Source: Psychrobacter sp. Choline-02u-9 (GTDB taxonomy: Bacteria > Pseudomonadota > Gammaproteobacteria > Pseudomonadales > Moraxellaceae). Taken from it: a stretch of 64,000 nt of DNA. The stretch is from contig NZ_PJBF01000051.1 of the NCBI RefSeq assembly GCF_002836505.1, forward strand, positions 1 through 64,000, given 5' to 3'. Both the position numbers and the translations under genes were made by a program. Positions 10,200 to 20,436 of the stretch are shown in pieces. Positions within the stretch are counted from its first letter, which is position 1; the number at the start of each line of letters is the position of its first letter. The notes beneath the pieces were generated by a model that did not search any database, was not told the DNA's origin, and saw only the letters and a program-made list of their open reading frames with translations.

Positions 10200-10483
10200 A
10201 TAGCATTCCTTATAAAGCACAAGATTGGCAATAAATTTAGTAAATGAAAATTTTGAGAATGAAACGTTATCGAAGCATCAAATAACGAGAGAAAAAGCTG
10301 CTTAAAAGTAGCATAAATTATGGACAGATCGAAAACCAAGACATCGCTAAGTCAGCAATCTGTTTGAATATAAATAAGAAAGACAGAAACTAGACAATCA
10401 TAACCATAAGTTTTAGTACGTAGAATCACTACCAACAATCGTTAAATTCTATTACTGACTGGCAATTTTAGGTCAATTTAGCG

Positions 10484-10489
10484 TATAAT
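10484..10489 (+). promoter_or_regulatory. Candidate -10 element upstream of nqrA
   Basis: An exact TATAAT lies at 10484-10489 in A+T-rich DNA on the hisA side of the gap. The -35 is poor (a TGGCAA-like hexamer near 10460). If used, it gives a leader of about 800 nt before nqrA. No better promoter is visible nearer to nqrA. Confidence 0.45.
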
Positions 10490-11295
10490 CCTAGGTAAAT
10501 TTTTATTTGTTTCTATGTGATAGTAACCATGTGTTACGCTTTTTGTTGAGTTGTTACAACTCACTAATACAGCATGGTGATCAGGATGGATCGAGCAATC
10601 GCTCAATACGCCAATAAAATATTGGCTAAGAAATTGCTAAAAAGGACTATCTGAAAAAATCTCAACCAATAGTCTCTAAACCATCGATTCTGCGGTATTT
10701 AACCTTAATTAGATGTCTTGCAAGTCCCTATCACTAGCTAACTATATTAAAACCGTTACGATTAAAACTATAGCAGCTTATAATAAGCGAGGTTTGCTTA
10801 TCAGTTGCTTAGCTAGTTTGTCTTTTAACCAGTATATCATCTACCTTAATAGATCGTTATTTGGCCACACTTTTATTCTATCGAATATCTTTAAACGGTA
10901 TTCGTAAGCGAGAGATGGTCAAACATACTGGTGTTACAAGTTTTAAATTTCAATGAAACGTGTGATAAAGCCATTTGTATTTAAACCAGTCTCTTTTAGC
11001 CATGTGCTGTAGCGATTGATTTCGATGAAACGGTTTTAGCATACACCTTGGTAGCCAGTCGCCACTTTGGTAATTCGAATAAGACATTAACGTGTTGTTA
11101 AGGAGTCTAAGGTCAGCGTTAATACTCTTACTAGTAGTTATGATCATGTATTGTCTTCACAGAGCTTTCATCCCTATTTCACTATAAAGGAAATAGACGA
11201 TTGAAGGCTTTATTAAGTGATACAAATGTTCATGCTACCGATATACCAAACAGGACGTCTGGTATCGTTTTAGACTATGGACTAAGTTTTCGCTT
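10490..11295 (+). other. Long gene-free leader of the nqr operon with serial hairpins
   Basis: About 800 bp without a convincing gene; the short open frames at 10713-10907 and 10950-11147 lack ribosome binding sites and family resemblance. Four perfect short stems follow one another: 10548-10562 (GAGTTG/CAACTC), 10593-10604 (GAGC/GCTC), 10610-10626 (GCCAATA/TATTGGC) and 10645-10674 (GACTAT/ATAGTC). A fifth hairpin, 11239-11267, is followed by TTTT and ends 29 bp before the nqrA start. This could be a structured 5' UTR, a small RNA, or both. Confidence 0.5.
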
Positions 11296-12648
11296 ATGAT
11301 TACCATCAAAAAAGGTTTGGATTTGCCCATCACTGGTGAACCCTCCCGCGAGATATCTGAGCACCAACCGACACATGTAGCACTTGTTGGCTATGATTAT
11401 GTGGGTATGAAACCCACTATGAATGTCAAAGAAGGTGACATTGTAGCCAAAGGTCAGCCCGTTTATGAAGACAAAAAACGTGTTGGCGTGATCTACACTG
11501 CCCCTGCTGCCGGTAAGGTCGTCGCTGTTAAACGTGGCGAACGTCGAGTGTTTGAGAGTCTTGTGATTGCGGTCGACCCAAATGGTGAAGAAGTAGACTT
11601 TGAGCGCTATGACTCACAGCAGCTTGCTGACCTAGACTCTGAAGTCGTTGAAACCCAACTGATTGCCTCTGGCGAATGGACGGCGTTTCGCACACGTCCT
11701 TATAGCCGCGCACCCGAAATCGGCGCTCGTCCACATGCTATCTTTGTCACAGCAATGGATACCAATCCACTTGCCTTTGACCCGATGCTTGTGATCAATG
11801 AGCAGCTACAAGCGTTCAATGATGGACTTGCTGTATTATCTACGCTTAGTCCAAAGACCTTTGTCTGCCATCATGGCGATACTCAACTGACGCCAGTTGC
11901 AAAAACTGCAGCGAATAACGTCACTGAGTATCATGGTTTTGCTGGTAAGCATCCAGCTGGTCTTGCCGGTACGCATATTCATTTCTTGCATCCTATCAGC
12001 CGCGGTGTGACCGTATGGACGATTGGTTATCAAGACGTGATTGCCATCGGTAAATTGTTCACGACAGGTCGTCTATATACGCGCCGCATGGTGAGCTTGG
12101 CAGGACCTGCTGTCACTAACCCGCAGTTGGTTATGACTGAGCGCGGTGCTGATATCACTGCATTGACCAAAGGTAAACTGGCTGCCGGCGAGAACCGTAT
12201 CATTTCAGGTTCAGTATTGTCTGGTCGCAAAGTGTTTGAAAACATCGCCTATCTGGGTCGTTTTCACAATCAGATCAGCGTATTGACTGAAGGCCGTGAG
12301 CGTCCTGCGTTCCACTTCTTTACTCCAGGTAAAAACCGCTTCTCAAAACTGCCTATCTATATTTCACAGTTCTTTGGTGGCAAAAAGTACGACTTTACTA
12401 CCACAAGTAACGGCTCACCACGAGCGATGGTACCAATCGGTGTCTATGAAGAAGTCATGCCACAAGATTACCTACCAACTCAATTACTACGTGCATTGAT
12501 TGTCGAAGACATCATTAGCGCAGTAGATTTGGGCGTGCTTGAACTGGACGAAGAAGATTTGGCACTATGCACCTTTGTATCTCCTGGCAAATATGAATTC
12601 GGTGATATTTTGCGTGATAACTTAACGCGCATTGAGCTGGAGGGCTAA
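11296..12648 (+). CDS. nqrA: Na+-NQR subunit A
   Basis: NqrA is the peripheral, cytoplasm-facing subunit of the Na+-translocating NADH:quinone oxidoreductase, which pumps sodium outward while reducing ubiquinone. The 450 residues begin [16 protein letters not shown], as the family does, and match its usual length. The N-terminal half has a lipoyl/Rnf-like fold ([18 protein letters not shown]), and no membrane segment is seen. No good Shine-Dalgarno precedes the ATG, and a T-followed hairpin ends 29 bp upstream, so expression may be modulated in the leader. nqrB follows after 5 nt. Confidence 0.96.
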   Translation: MITIKKGLDLPITGEPSREISEHQPTHVALVGYDYVGMKPTMNVKEGDIVAKGQPVYEDKKRVGVIYTAPAAGKVVAVKRGERRVFESLVIAVDPNGEEVDFERYDSQQLADLDSEVVETQLIASGEWTAFRTRPYSRAPEIGARPHAIFVTAMDTNPLAFDPMLVINEQLQAFNDGLAVLSTLSPKTFVCHHGDTQLTPVAKTAANNVTEYHGFAGKHPAGLAGTHIHFLHPISRGVTVWTIGYQDVIAIGKLFTTGRLYTRRMVSLAGPAVTNPQLVMTERGADITALTKGKLAAGENRIISGSVLSGRKVFENIAYLGRFHNQISVLTEGRERPAFHFFTPGKNRFSKLPIYISQFFGGKKYDFTTTSNGSPRAMVPIGVYEEVMPQDYLPTQLLRALIVEDIISAVDLGVLELDEEDLALCTFVSPGKYEFGDILRDNLTRIELEG

Positions 12649-12653
12649 CCACG

Positions 12654-13889
12654 ATGAAATTTTTACACAATATGTTCGATCGTATGGAGCCATCTTTCAC
12701 CAAAGGCGGCAAACACGAAAAGTACTACGCTATTTTTGAGATGTTTGATACGTTCTTACGTCAACCAAGCTCAACCACTTATGCATCATCGCATGTACGT
12801 GACGGGATTGACCTAAAGCGTATTATGATTACCGTATGGCTATGTACCTTCCCAGCGATGTTTTGGGGTATGTACAATATTGGTCATCAAGCACTAACCG
12901 CTATCGCTCAGCTTGGCTTGCAGCCTGAAGGCTGGCGTACTGTAATCACTAGCATGGCAGGCTATAACCCAGACAGTATCTGGGCAAGCTTCGTCTATGG
13001 TGCGATGCAGTTTTTGCCTATTTATATCGTGACGTTTGCGGTAGGTATTCTCTGTGAGATTATCTTTGCTGTCGTCCGTGGACACGAAGTCAACGAAGGT
13101 TTCTTTGTGACTTCAGTTCTATTTGCATTATGTCTACCACCTGATATTCCTTTATGGCAAGTTGCCCTAGGTATTATCTTCGGTGTGGTTGTCGCAAAAG
13201 AAGTGTTCGGTGGTACTGGTAAAAACTTCCTTAACCCTGCCCTATCGGGTCGTGCATTCTTATACTTTGCTTATCCAGCCTATATGTCTGGTGACTCAGT
13301 ATGGACAGCAGTAGATGGTTTCTCAGGCGCGACACCACTTGGCCTTGCAGCACTTGGTGTGGTTCCTCAGGACTTCGTCGACGTCTATGGTAATGCCATC
13401 ACGTGGAGTGATGCATTCTTAGGTAACATGCAAGGTAGTATCGGTGAAGTATCGACGCTAGCTATCCTAATGGGCGCTGCAGTGTTGCTATGGACGCGTA
13501 TCGCTTCTTGGCGCATTATGGCAGGTTGTGTGGTCGGTCTGATTGCGACGTCTCTTGTATTCAACATGATTGGCTCTGAAGACAACATGATGATGAGCCT
13601 GCCGTTCTACTGGCACTTAGTTATCGGTGGCTTTGCTTTCGGTGCTGTATTTATGGCAACCGATCCAGTATCAGCTGCGCATACAAACAAAGGCCGCTGG
13701 GCTTACGGTATCTTGATTGGTTTTATGACTGTATTGATTCGCGTCATCAACCCTGCTTTCCCAGAAGGCATCATGCTGGCCATTCTATTCGCCAACTTAT
13801 TTGCTCCATTGTTTGATTACTTTGTGACTCAAGCAAATATCAAACGCCAAACCGCTCGGAGGGTTCGCTATGTCCAAGCCCAAAAGTAA
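12654..13889 (+). CDS. nqrB: Na+-NQR subunit B
   Basis: NqrB is the large integral membrane subunit that carries covalent FMN and riboflavin and forms most of the sodium path. The 411-residue protein has about ten hydrophobic segments. SGAT at 224-227 gives T227 as the expected phosphoester-linked FMN site. The start at 12654 follows GGAGGGCTAACCACG. Its last 20 nt overlap the start of nqrC, pointing to translational coupling. Flavin attachment to this subunit needs ApbE, which is encoded 4.6 kb downstream in the same cluster. Confidence 0.97.
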   Translation: MKFLHNMFDRMEPSFTKGGKHEKYYAIFEMFDTFLRQPSSTTYASSHVRDGIDLKRIMITVWLCTFPAMFWGMYNIGHQALTAIAQLGLQPEGWRTVITSMAGYNPDSIWASFVYGAMQFLPIYIVTFAVGILCEIIFAVVRGHEVNEGFFVTSVLFALCLPPDIPLWQVALGIIFGVVVAKEVFGGTGKNFLNPALSGRAFLYFAYPAYMSGDSVWTAVDGFSGATPLGLAALGVVPQDFVDVYGNAITWSDAFLGNMQGSIGEVSTLAILMGAAVLLWTRIASWRIMAGCVVGLIATSLVFNMIGSEDNMMMSLPFYWHLVIGGFAFGAVFMATDPVSAAHTNKGRWAYGILIGFMTVLIRVINPAFPEGIMLAILFANLFAPLFDYFVTQANIKRQTARRVRYVQAQK

Positions 13890-14772
13890 TAACGCGAAAA
13901 CCATCAGTGTGGCTTTGACGCTATGCTTGGTGTGTTCAGTGTTGGTCTCAGCAGTGGCTGTTGGTCTAAAGCCTGCGCAAGTCGAAAACGCACGTTTAGA
14001 CCGCAACAAAAACATCTTAGTTGCGGCTGACATGTATGACGCTGAGTCTGATACAGCAGATGATGTCGCCGAACGTTTTAAAGACTTTGAAGTCAAAATC
14101 ATTGATCTAAACGAAGGTACTTATCTCGATGACGATGCGCTAAAAACTGCTGGCATCCCTGATCGTAATGCTTATGACGCCAGTCAAGCGACAAAGAACC
14201 AAGCTCTAAGTGAAGACTTGGGTGACAACGATCCTGCTGGTATTGGTCGTAAGCCAAAATATGCCAAAGTCTATGTCAAAAATGATGATGCCGGTCAGCC
14301 AGAAACGGTTGTATTGCCAATTCAGGGCTACGGTCTATGGGGCACTATCTATGGTTTCTTAACGCTCGAAAGTGATATGAATACCATCAAAGGTATCAGT
14401 TTCTACGAGCATAAAGAAACCCCAGGTCTTGGCGCTCGTATCGAAGAGCCAGAATGGCGTGCAAAGTGGAGCGGTATCGAGTCTTATGACGAGAATGGTA
14501 ACGTTGCCACTGGTGTAACCAAAGCTGGTAACCCAAAAGAAAACTGGGTTGATGGCATCAGCGGTGCGACATTGACTAGCCGCGGCGTCAGCAATATGAT
14601 TCAGTTTTGGTTAGGTGAGCAAGGTTATAAGCCTTATCTAGATACGCTACGCGAAAAGAGCGGCCAAACGGTTGAAGGTGCAGACACGCAAGCAAATCAA
14701 TCAAAGCCGGCAGCTCAACCTAAAACCGAATTGGCAGCCAAGCTACCAGTAGCAAACGGCAAGGAGGCATAA
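13870..14772 (+). CDS. nqrC: Na+-NQR subunit C
   Basis: NqrC is a membrane-anchored flavoprotein with its FMN domain on the periplasmic side. The 300 residues have one N-terminal hydrophobic segment (about 9-30) and the flavinylation motif [10 protein letters not shown] at 228-237, in which T234 is the expected FMN acceptor. The C-terminal tail is longer and more A/Q/K-rich than in many homologues. It starts inside the end of nqrB with GGAGG upstream. It should be modified by the ApbE encoded in this cluster. Confidence 0.96.
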   Translation: MSKPKSNNAKTISVALTLCLVCSVLVSAVAVGLKPAQVENARLDRNKNILVAADMYDAESDTADDVAERFKDFEVKIIDLNEGTYLDDDALKTAGIPDRNAYDASQATKNQALSEDLGDNDPAGIGRKPKYAKVYVKNDDAGQPETVVLPIQGYGLWGTIYGFLTLESDMNTIKGISFYEHKETPGLGARIEEPEWRAKWSGIESYDENGNVATGVTKAGNPKENWVDGISGATLTSRGVSNMIQFWLGEQGYKPYLDTLREKSGQTVEGADTQANQSKPAAQPKTELAAKLPVANGKEA

Positions 14773-14773
14773 C

Positions 14774-15445
14774 ATGGCTGACACTAAAAGCATTTTAACC
14801 ACGCCTATCTTTGATAATAACCCTATTGCCCTACAGATCCTTGGTATCTGTTCGGCATTGGCTGTCACCACCAGCATGGCTAACGCTATGGTCATGTGTG
14901 TGGCATTGACCTTGGTAACGGCATTTTCAAGCTTCTTTATCTCGATTATCCGTAAACAGATTCCATCAAGCATTCGTATCATCGTACAGATGACGATTAT
15001 TGCTTCGTTGGTTATCTTGGTTGATCAGGTACTAAAAGCAGTGGCTTATGACGTCAGTAAAGGTCTATCTGTCTTTGTTGGTTTGATCATCACGAACTGT
15101 ATCGTTATGGGCCGTGCTGAAGCATTTGCTATGAGCAACCCACCAGTCCCAAGCTTTTTAGACGGTATTGGTAACGGTCTTGGTTACTCAGCAGTATTAC
15201 TATTCGTTGCAACTATCCGTGAGCTATTGGGTGCTGGTACTTGGTTCGGTATTACGATTCTACAACCAGTTACTGATGGCGGTTGGTACATACCAAACGG
15301 TCTATTACTGTTACCACCATCAGCGTTCTTTATCATTGGTTTGTTCATCGCTGTTGTCCGTATCTGGAAACCAGAACAAGTTGAAGAAGCTGAGTTTGTA
15401 ATGAAGCCGCAGTCTAAAGGCATGGCACATGGAGGCGGTCACTAA
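14774..15445 (+). CDS. nqrD: Na+-NQR subunit D
   Basis: NqrD is an integral membrane subunit; together with NqrE it holds a membrane-embedded iron centre. The 223 residues have about six hydrophobic helices and typical features such as LVDQVLKA and [13 protein letters not shown]. The ATG follows AAGGAGGC by 5 nt, and the last base of its stop codon is shared with the nqrE start, so the two are translationally coupled. Confidence 0.96.
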   Translation: MADTKSILTTPIFDNNPIALQILGICSALAVTTSMANAMVMCVALTLVTAFSSFFISIIRKQIPSSIRIIVQMTIIASLVILVDQVLKAVAYDVSKGLSVFVGLIITNCIVMGRAEAFAMSNPPVPSFLDGIGNGLGYSAVLLFVATIRELLGAGTWFGITILQPVTDGGWYIPNGLLLLPPSAFFIIGLFIAVVRIWKPEQVEEAEFVMKPQSKGMAHGGGH

Positions 15446-16053
15446 TGGGACATTATGTTAGTTTATTTATAACCTCAGTCTTTATTGAGAACATGGCGCT
15501 TGCCTACTTCTTAGGCATGTGTACTTTTTTGGCCGTATCCAAAAAAGTTTCTACAGCGATTGGTCTAGGTGTTGCGGTTGTTGTCGTGATGGCAATTACC
15601 GTTCCACTAAATAATTTACTATTCCAGTTCATCCTAAAAGATGGTGCGCTGGCATGGGCAGGTTTCCCTGATATCGACTTGAGCTTCTTAGGATTGCTAA
15701 GTTATATCGGTTTGATTGCAGCCACCGTACAGATCCTAGAGATGTTCTTGGACAAGTTTGTACCGAGTCTATATAACGCGCTTGGGGTATTCTTACCACT
15801 AATCACCGTAAACTGTGCCATCTTAGGTGGTGTATTATTTATGGTTGAGCGTGACTATAACTTTGGTGAATCTGTTGTCTATGGTGTGGGTGCAGGCTTC
15901 GGTTGGGCACTTGCTATTACAGCATTGGCGGGTATCCGTGAAAAGCTAAAATACTCAGATATTCCAGCACCGCTACGTGGTCTTGGTATTACTTTTATCA
16001 CGGTTGGTCTTATGTCGCTCGGCTTTATGTCGTTCGGTGGTATGTCCATCTAA
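15445..16053 (+). CDS. nqrE: Na+-NQR subunit E
   Basis: NqrE is the partner of NqrD, an integral membrane subunit of inverted topology that shares the intramembrane iron site. The 202 residues include [20 protein letters not shown] near the N-terminus and the family VNCAILGG motif; each protein of the pair supplies cysteines to the site. The start codon overlaps the nqrD stop, with GGAGG upstream. A 122-bp gap follows before nqrF, larger than the others in the operon. Confidence 0.96.
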   Translation: MGHYVSLFITSVFIENMALAYFLGMCTFLAVSKKVSTAIGLGVAVVVVMAITVPLNNLLFQFILKDGALAWAGFPDIDLSFLGLLSYIGLIAATVQILEMFLDKFVPSLYNALGVFLPLITVNCAILGGVLFMVERDYNFGESVVYGVGAGFGWALAITALAGIREKLKYSDIPAPLRGLGITFITVGLMSLGFMSFGGMSI

Positions 16054-16175
16054 ACCGCTAAGCTCAAAGCTTTCATTAGCTATTTGACTTATTTAATTCA
16101 TTTATTCGGTAGAGGTTTGGGTACAGCATAGATTATGCCCCCTCACCCCTACCCCATAGATTAAGGATACCTACC

Positions 16176-17411
16176 ATGGATTACGCTACGGCGATTGGTG
16201 GCGTTGCTATGTTTACCTTGATCATCATGGGCCTTGTCGCTATTATTTTGGCGGCGCGCTCAAGACTGGTCAGTTCAGGCGATGTCACTATCCATATTAA
16301 TGATAATCCCGATAATGATGTGGTGACACCAGCTGGCGGCAAACTACTACAAACGCTAGCGGGCGAAGGTATATTTTTATCTTCAGCTTGTGGTGGTGGT
16401 GGTACTTGTGCGCAGTGTCGTTGCCGCGTTATTGAAGGTGGTGGTTCTATTTTGCCCACCGAAGAAGGATATTTTACTCAAGGTGAAATCCGCAATCACA
16501 TGCGCTTAGCTTGTCAGGTAGCTGTTAAGCAAGACATGAAAATTGAGATCGATCCTGAGTTCTTTGATGTACAAAAATGGGAATGTGAAGTTATCTCTAA
16601 CGATAACGTTGCTACCTTCATTAAAGAGCTGGTACTAAAAATTCCAGAAGGCGAAGAAGTAAACTTCCGCGCTGGTGGTTATGTACAGTTGGAAGCGCCA
16701 CCGCATGAAGTACACTACAAAGACTTTGTGGTTGATGAAGAGTATAGAGAAGACTGGGAAAAATTCGGTATCTTCAACTATGTCTCAAAAGTTGATGAGC
16801 CAGTTATCCGTGCTTACTCGATGGCCAACTATCCTGAAGAGAAAGGCCTCATCAAATTTAACATCCGTATCGCAAGTCCACCGCCACGTGGTCCTGACGG
16901 TATTCCACCAGGCAAAATGTCTTCATGGGTATTTAGCTTAGTACCTGGTGACAAAGTGACGGTTTCAGGTCCTTATGGTGAATTCTTTGCCAAGAAGACC
17001 GAAGCTGAAATGATCTTTGTTGGTGGTGGTGCTGGTATGGCCCCAATGCGCTCACATATCTTTGATCAGCTTAAACGTTTGAATACTGATCGTAAGATTA
17101 GCTTCTGGTACGGAGCTCGTTCTATTCGTGAGATGTTCTACGTTGAAGACTATGATCAGCTAGAAGAAGAGTTCGATAACTTTGAGTGGCATGTTGCACT
17201 GTCTGACCCATTACCAGAAGATAACTGGGAAGGTCCAACAGGCTTTATCCATAACGTATTGCTCGAAAACTATCTGAAAGATCATCCAAACCCAGAAGAC
17301 TGTGAATACTACATGTGTGGGCCACCGATGATGAACGCTGCCGTAATCGACATGCTACACAGCATGGGCGTGGAAGACGAAAACATCATGCTTGATGATT
17401 TCGGTGGTTAA
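16176..17411 (+). CDS. nqrF: Na+-NQR subunit F (NADH dehydrogenase)
   Basis: NqrF accepts electrons from NADH. The 411 residues show one N-terminal membrane helix (about 6-28), a 2Fe-2S ferredoxin domain with cysteines C72, C78, C81 and C113, and FAD- and NADH-binding domains (RAYSMANYP for [18 protein letters not shown] for NADH, ending in the CGPPMM and LDDFGG motifs). Length and cysteine spacing match known NqrF. The 122-bp gap after nqrE may hold an internal promoter, but I see no clear one, and a strong terminator follows. Confidence 0.97.
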   Translation: MDYATAIGGVAMFTLIIMGLVAIILAARSRLVSSGDVTIHINDNPDNDVVTPAGGKLLQTLAGEGIFLSSACGGGGTCAQCRCRVIEGGGSILPTEEGYFTQGEIRNHMRLACQVAVKQDMKIEIDPEFFDVQKWECEVISNDNVATFIKELVLKIPEGEEVNFRAGGYVQLEAPPHEVHYKDFVVDEEYREDWEKFGIFNYVSKVDEPVIRAYSMANYPEEKGLIKFNIRIASPPPRGPDGIPPGKMSSWVFSLVPGDKVTVSGPYGEFFAKKTEAEMIFVGGGAGMAPMRSHIFDQLKRLNTDRKISFWYGARSIREMFYVEDYDQLEEEFDNFEWHVALSDPLPEDNWEGPTGFIHNVLLENYLKDHPNPEDCEYYMCGPPMMNAAVIDMLHSMGVEDENIMLDDFGG

Positions 17412-17450
17412 GTTAGATAATTAATCTAGCAAAGTAAGGTTTAAGAATAT

Positions 17451-17481
17451 AAAAAAGAGTCTCAATTGAGGCTCTTTTTTT
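17451..17481 (+). terminator. Rho-independent terminator after nqrF
   Basis: A self-complementary core CTCAATTGAG is extended by AAAAAGAG/CTCTTTTT arms and followed by a T run, about 40 nt after nqrF. It separates the pump operon from the SDR-apbE-nqrM genes. Confidence 0.9.
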
Positions 17482-17588
17482 GTGCGATTTTTACACATAG
17501 TAATGCCGTTACAGACTACAAATCTAGCTAGTAGAGTCGCTTTATTATCCTATATGATGGACTATCTAAACATTGAGAAAGGACTCTT

Positions 17589-18389
17589 ATGAAAACGAAA
17601 TACAAAGATCTAACCATTTGGATTACAGGTGCCTCTAGCGGTATTGGAGAAGCATTAGCCGTTGCGTTCGCCAAACGCGGCGCTAGAATTATTCTAAGCG
17701 GACGTGACAATGATAAGTTAGAGGTGGTCAAAAACAGCTGCAAACGCGCTAAAAAGCATATCGTCGTTCCTTTTGATATCAGTGATGCCAATCAAACCAA
17801 AGAAGCTTATGACACTGCTAAAGCTCAGGCTGGCAAAATCGATTGGCTGATTAATAATGCCGGTATCAGTCAACGCGCACTTATCATGGATACCGATGAA
17901 GAGGTCGAGCGTCAAATCATGGAAATAGATTATTTTGCTCAGACGCGCCTTACTAGACTGGTACTGCCTGACATGATTGCACAAGGTGGCGGCAAAGTCG
18001 TGATGGTCTCGAGTGTGGCAGGCCTATTAGGTACACAATATCGCGGCGCTTATGGAGCAGCCAAGGCGGCACTGCATATGTGGGCAAATAGCTTGCGCGC
18101 TGAGCTACATGACCAAGGTATCGAAGTAGCCACGATATTCCCCGGGTTTATTCAGACCAACATCTCTATCAATGCATTGACTGGCGATGGTAGCGCACAA
18201 GGTACGATGGATGAGGCAACCAATAATGGTCTAACTGCGACTGAGTTTGCTAAACAAGTTGTGAAGGCGCTCGCCAAGGAAGAAGAATATATTATCGTCG
18301 CTGGTCGCAAAGAAAAACTGGCAACACGGGTCAACCGCGTCTCTCCGCCAAAACTCTATAAGCTCATACGTGAGTCACAAGTAAAATAA
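17589..18389 (+). CDS. Short-chain dehydrogenase/reductase (classical SDR)
   Basis: A 266-residue NAD(P)-dependent oxidoreductase of unknown substrate. The Rossmann motif TGASSGIGEAL lies at about 14-24, the NNAG motif (INNAGISQRA) and catalytic serine (MVSSVAG) follow, and the active-site Tyr and Lys are in YGAAKAALHMW. It resembles the DltE/YqjQ-like group of cytosolic SDRs, but the substrate cannot be read from the sequence. AGAAAGGA lies upstream of the ATG. It sits between nqrF and apbE on the same strand, which may reflect only neighbourhood. Confidence 0.9.
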   Translation: MKTKYKDLTIWITGASSGIGEALAVAFAKRGARIILSGRDNDKLEVVKNSCKRAKKHIVVPFDISDANQTKEAYDTAKAQAGKIDWLINNAGISQRALIMDTDEEVERQIMEIDYFAQTRLTRLVLPDMIAQGGGKVVMVSSVAGLLGTQYRGAYGAAKAALHMWANSLRAELHDQGIEVATIFPGFIQTNISINALTGDGSAQGTMDEATNNGLTATEFAKQVVKALAKEEEYIIVAGRKEKLATRVNRVSPPKLYKLIRESQVK

Positions 18390-18449
18390 TTCGATCAACC
18401 GAACGAATTGTCGCTGAATGGTGCCTTCATTAGTATTTTTGGGTTCAAG

Positions 18450-18482
18450 GGGTGTAAAATAAGCGTGGCTTGTTTTACACCC
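18450..18482. repeat. 15-bp near-perfect inverted repeat just before apbE
   Basis: GGGTGTAAAA (18450-18459) pairs with TTTTACACCC (18473-18482). The stem continues inward through A-T and one T.G wobble to AGC/GCT around a GTG loop, giving a 15-bp hairpin that ends 30 bp before the apbE ATG. The A4/T4 tracts inside the stem resemble terminators of this genome, so it may end the SDR transcript. An attenuator or operator for apbE is the alternative. Confidence 0.7.
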
Positions 18483-18512
18483 TACTCATTTCTACGCCAT
18501 ACCGAAAATATT

Positions 18513-19667
18513 ATGAAAAACACTATATACAGCTTATCTTCCAAAAAACCTCTACACCTTACCTTAGTAGGCGTCGTCAGCCTTGCCAGTACTTTAGGTC
18601 TCAGCGCTTGCCAGCAAACCCCAGACTATAACTATCTGATCGGTGAGACGATGGGGACGAGCTACCATATTAGCTATCAGTTGCCTGATGATGCGGACGA
18701 AGCTGCCATACAAGCTGCGGTAGACGAGCGCCTAAAACAAATTAACGATAGCATGTCTACCTATCAAAACGATTCAACAATATCTACATTCAACCGTTTG
18801 GGCAAAGACAAACCTATCACTATCGATGCTGATTTTAGTCGTGTGCTAGATGTCTCGCAAATTGTCTATCAGCAATCAGGCGGTGCTTTTGACCCTACCG
18901 TTATGCCACTCGTAAACACCTGGGGCTTTGGAAGTACCATGACGGTCGAGCGTTTACAAAGTCCACCGACCGCAGTAGAGATTGCTCAAGCAAAAGCATT
19001 GGTCGATTTTGAGAGCATCATAAAGAAAGATGACACCATCTATAAGACCAAAGACGGCGTTGGTTTAGATTTTTCTGCCGTTGCCAAAGGCTATGGCGTC
19101 GATGTCATCGCTGATGTGTTGAGAGATGATTACCAGATTCGTAACTATATGGTTGAGATCGGCGGTGAAATTGCCACCTCTGGTGTGAACAACCAGCAGC
19201 AGCCATGGCAAATTGCGATTGACGCTCCTATTGAAGGCAGCACGGTCAGCGAACGCCAAACCGTATCTGCTATTCGCCAGCCCAAGAATACGGCTAGTCA
19301 AATGCATTTAGCGACCTCTGGCAACTATCGTAACTCTGTCATATTCGATGGCAAACGCTATAGCCATACTATCGATCCGACAACGGGCAACCCTATTGCA
19401 GGCGGCGCACCTTCAGTCACTGTCGCAGCTGATTCGGTTGCATTAGCGGATGCGTGGGCAACTGCTCTTACCGCGATGCCTTATCACAAAGCACTAGACC
19501 TCGCTAAAACGCAAAATCTGGCGGCCATGTTTGTGGTACTAGCTGACGATGTAAAGGCAAAAGGTTCTGATGATATGTCCAACGAAGCTGCTGATGATGA
19601 TATTGACGACTGGCAGGTGGTACAGACCCCAGCGATGAAAGCATTACGTGCTGATAAAAAGCTTTAA
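18513..19667 (+). CDS. apbE: ApbE, FAD:protein FMN transferase (lipoprotein)
   Basis: ApbE moves FMN from FAD onto threonine of NqrB and NqrC in the periplasm, using Mg2+. From the ATG at 18513 the protein has 384 residues with a lipoprotein signal ending LSAC (C33). The family motifs are present: ETMGTSYHI, DFSAVAKGYGVD, a GGEIATSG flavin loop, the ATSGNYRN segment with SHTIDPTTGNPI, and the metal-binding ADSVALADAWATAL region. An upstream in-frame start at 18408 would put 35 unlikely residues before the signal and overlap a hairpin, so I reject it. Its position one gene after nqrF fits its job in maturing the pump. Confidence 0.95.
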   Translation: MKNTIYSLSSKKPLHLTLVGVVSLASTLGLSACQQTPDYNYLIGETMGTSYHISYQLPDDADEAAIQAAVDERLKQINDSMSTYQNDSTISTFNRLGKDKPITIDADFSRVLDVSQIVYQQSGGAFDPTVMPLVNTWGFGSTMTVERLQSPPTAVEIAQAKALVDFESIIKKDDTIYKTKDGVGLDFSAVAKGYGVDVIADVLRDDYQIRNYMVEIGGEIATSGVNNQQQPWQIAIDAPIEGSTVSERQTVSAIRQPKNTASQMHLATSGNYRNSVIFDGKRYSHTIDPTTGNPIAGGAPSVTVAADSVALADAWATALTAMPYHKALDLAKTQNLAAMFVVLADDVKAKGSDDMSNEAADDDIDDWQVVQTPAMKALRADKKL

Positions 19668-19767
19668 ACGTTCTCCAAGCTCTAGACAGCACACTCTAAA
19701 AGCCACTGGTAAGTGATAGATGTGAAACAAGAGAATACGTTAACGCACAACGAGCCGCACTAAAATT

Positions 19768-19776
19768 TGCTATACT
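19768..19776 (+). promoter_or_regulatory. Extended -10 promoter candidate for nqrM
   Basis: TGCTATACT is an extended -10 (TGn plus TATACT) about 90 bp before nqrM, with a weak -35. The same 9-mer recurs before avtA (26361) and hemN (34711), each in an upstream gap, which supports it as a promoter element. Confidence 0.5.
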
Positions 19777-19867
19777 ATTATACAGTTGTTATTAACGGTG
19801 CTTAGCTGTCATGAACTTAGACAACACTACTAATAACTGCCCTATTTTTTAAAATGAGGTTTCCTCT

Positions 19868-20113
19868 ATGCTTAGCCAACTGCTTCCTATGCTTGCCATT
19901 ACTTTCACCGTATTTGTCCTATTCTTTATTTTTATGGGCGTCGGTTATATGGTCAAAAAAAAGCCGCTTAGAGGATCTTGTGGCGGTGTTGCCAAATTGA
20001 TGGGCGATGAAAATTGCTCTTTTTGTGGTAATGATCCCAATAAGTGCGATTCACTAATCGCTGAACAGCAAGAGAATGCATTAAGAGCTGCTCAATTGGG
20101 TAAATCGGTTTAA
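19868..20113 (+). CDS. nqrM: NqrM, Na+-NQR maturation protein
   Basis: NqrM is a small membrane protein needed to assemble Na+-NQR, probably by delivering iron to the cysteine site formed by NqrD and NqrE. The 81 residues have one N-terminal membrane helix (about 8-28) and a short cytosolic part with four cysteines (C38, C50, C53, C60) in the family pattern CGGVAKLMGDENCSFCGNDP. The start follows AATGAGGTTTCCTCT. It has its own likely promoter and terminator downstream of apbE. Confidence 0.93.
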   Translation: MLSQLLPMLAITFTVFVLFFIFMGVGYMVKKKPLRGSCGGVAKLMGDENCSFCGNDPNKCDSLIAEQQENALRAAQLGKSV

Positions 20114-20165
20114 TAGCCTATTAGTTACCATACGTTGGTAGCGTTTACCTGACATATGTTCTTAT

Positions 20166-20206
20166 AATAGCGTCAAGTCATTCAGAAGTGACTTGGCGCT
20201 ATTTTT
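20166..20206 (+). terminator. Rho-independent terminator after nqrM
   Basis: AATAGCG-CAAGTCA pairs with TGACTTG-CGCTATT around an 8-nt loop, with one unpaired or mismatched base per arm, and is followed by TTTATT. Confidence 0.88.
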
Positions 20207-20436
20207 ATTGTGCGATAAGACTGCTTATTTAAGATTTATTATTATCGCCATCTCTTATTATCACTGTTCTAAAACCGTAACTCGAAGTAACCACACATAC
20301 ATTTTGACTAACCTGCCTGCCAATTTAGTAAAGTCAGTTAAGCAAATTGTATGTCTTACGCGCTACATATATTTTTCGGTCTAACTTACGATATCGATTA
20401 CCGTTTAGGTACGTGTCTGGGTAAATGCTCTCTGGT
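20207..20436. other. Gene-free region upstream of the MFS gene
   Basis: About 230 bp with no convincing gene; short open frames here lack ribosome binding sites. It presumably holds the promoter of the MFS gene, ending in the long hairpin at 20437-20478. Confidence 0.4.

Noticed and set aside
10940-11035. Imperfect direct repeat ATTTCAATGAAACG / ATTTCGATGAAACG
   Set aside because: Two short copies only, no repeat array; not CRISPR-like and too short to call.
10713-11147. Two short open frames (one per strand) in the nqr leader
   Set aside because: No ribosome binding sites, odd composition, and they overlap a region better explained as a non-coding leader.
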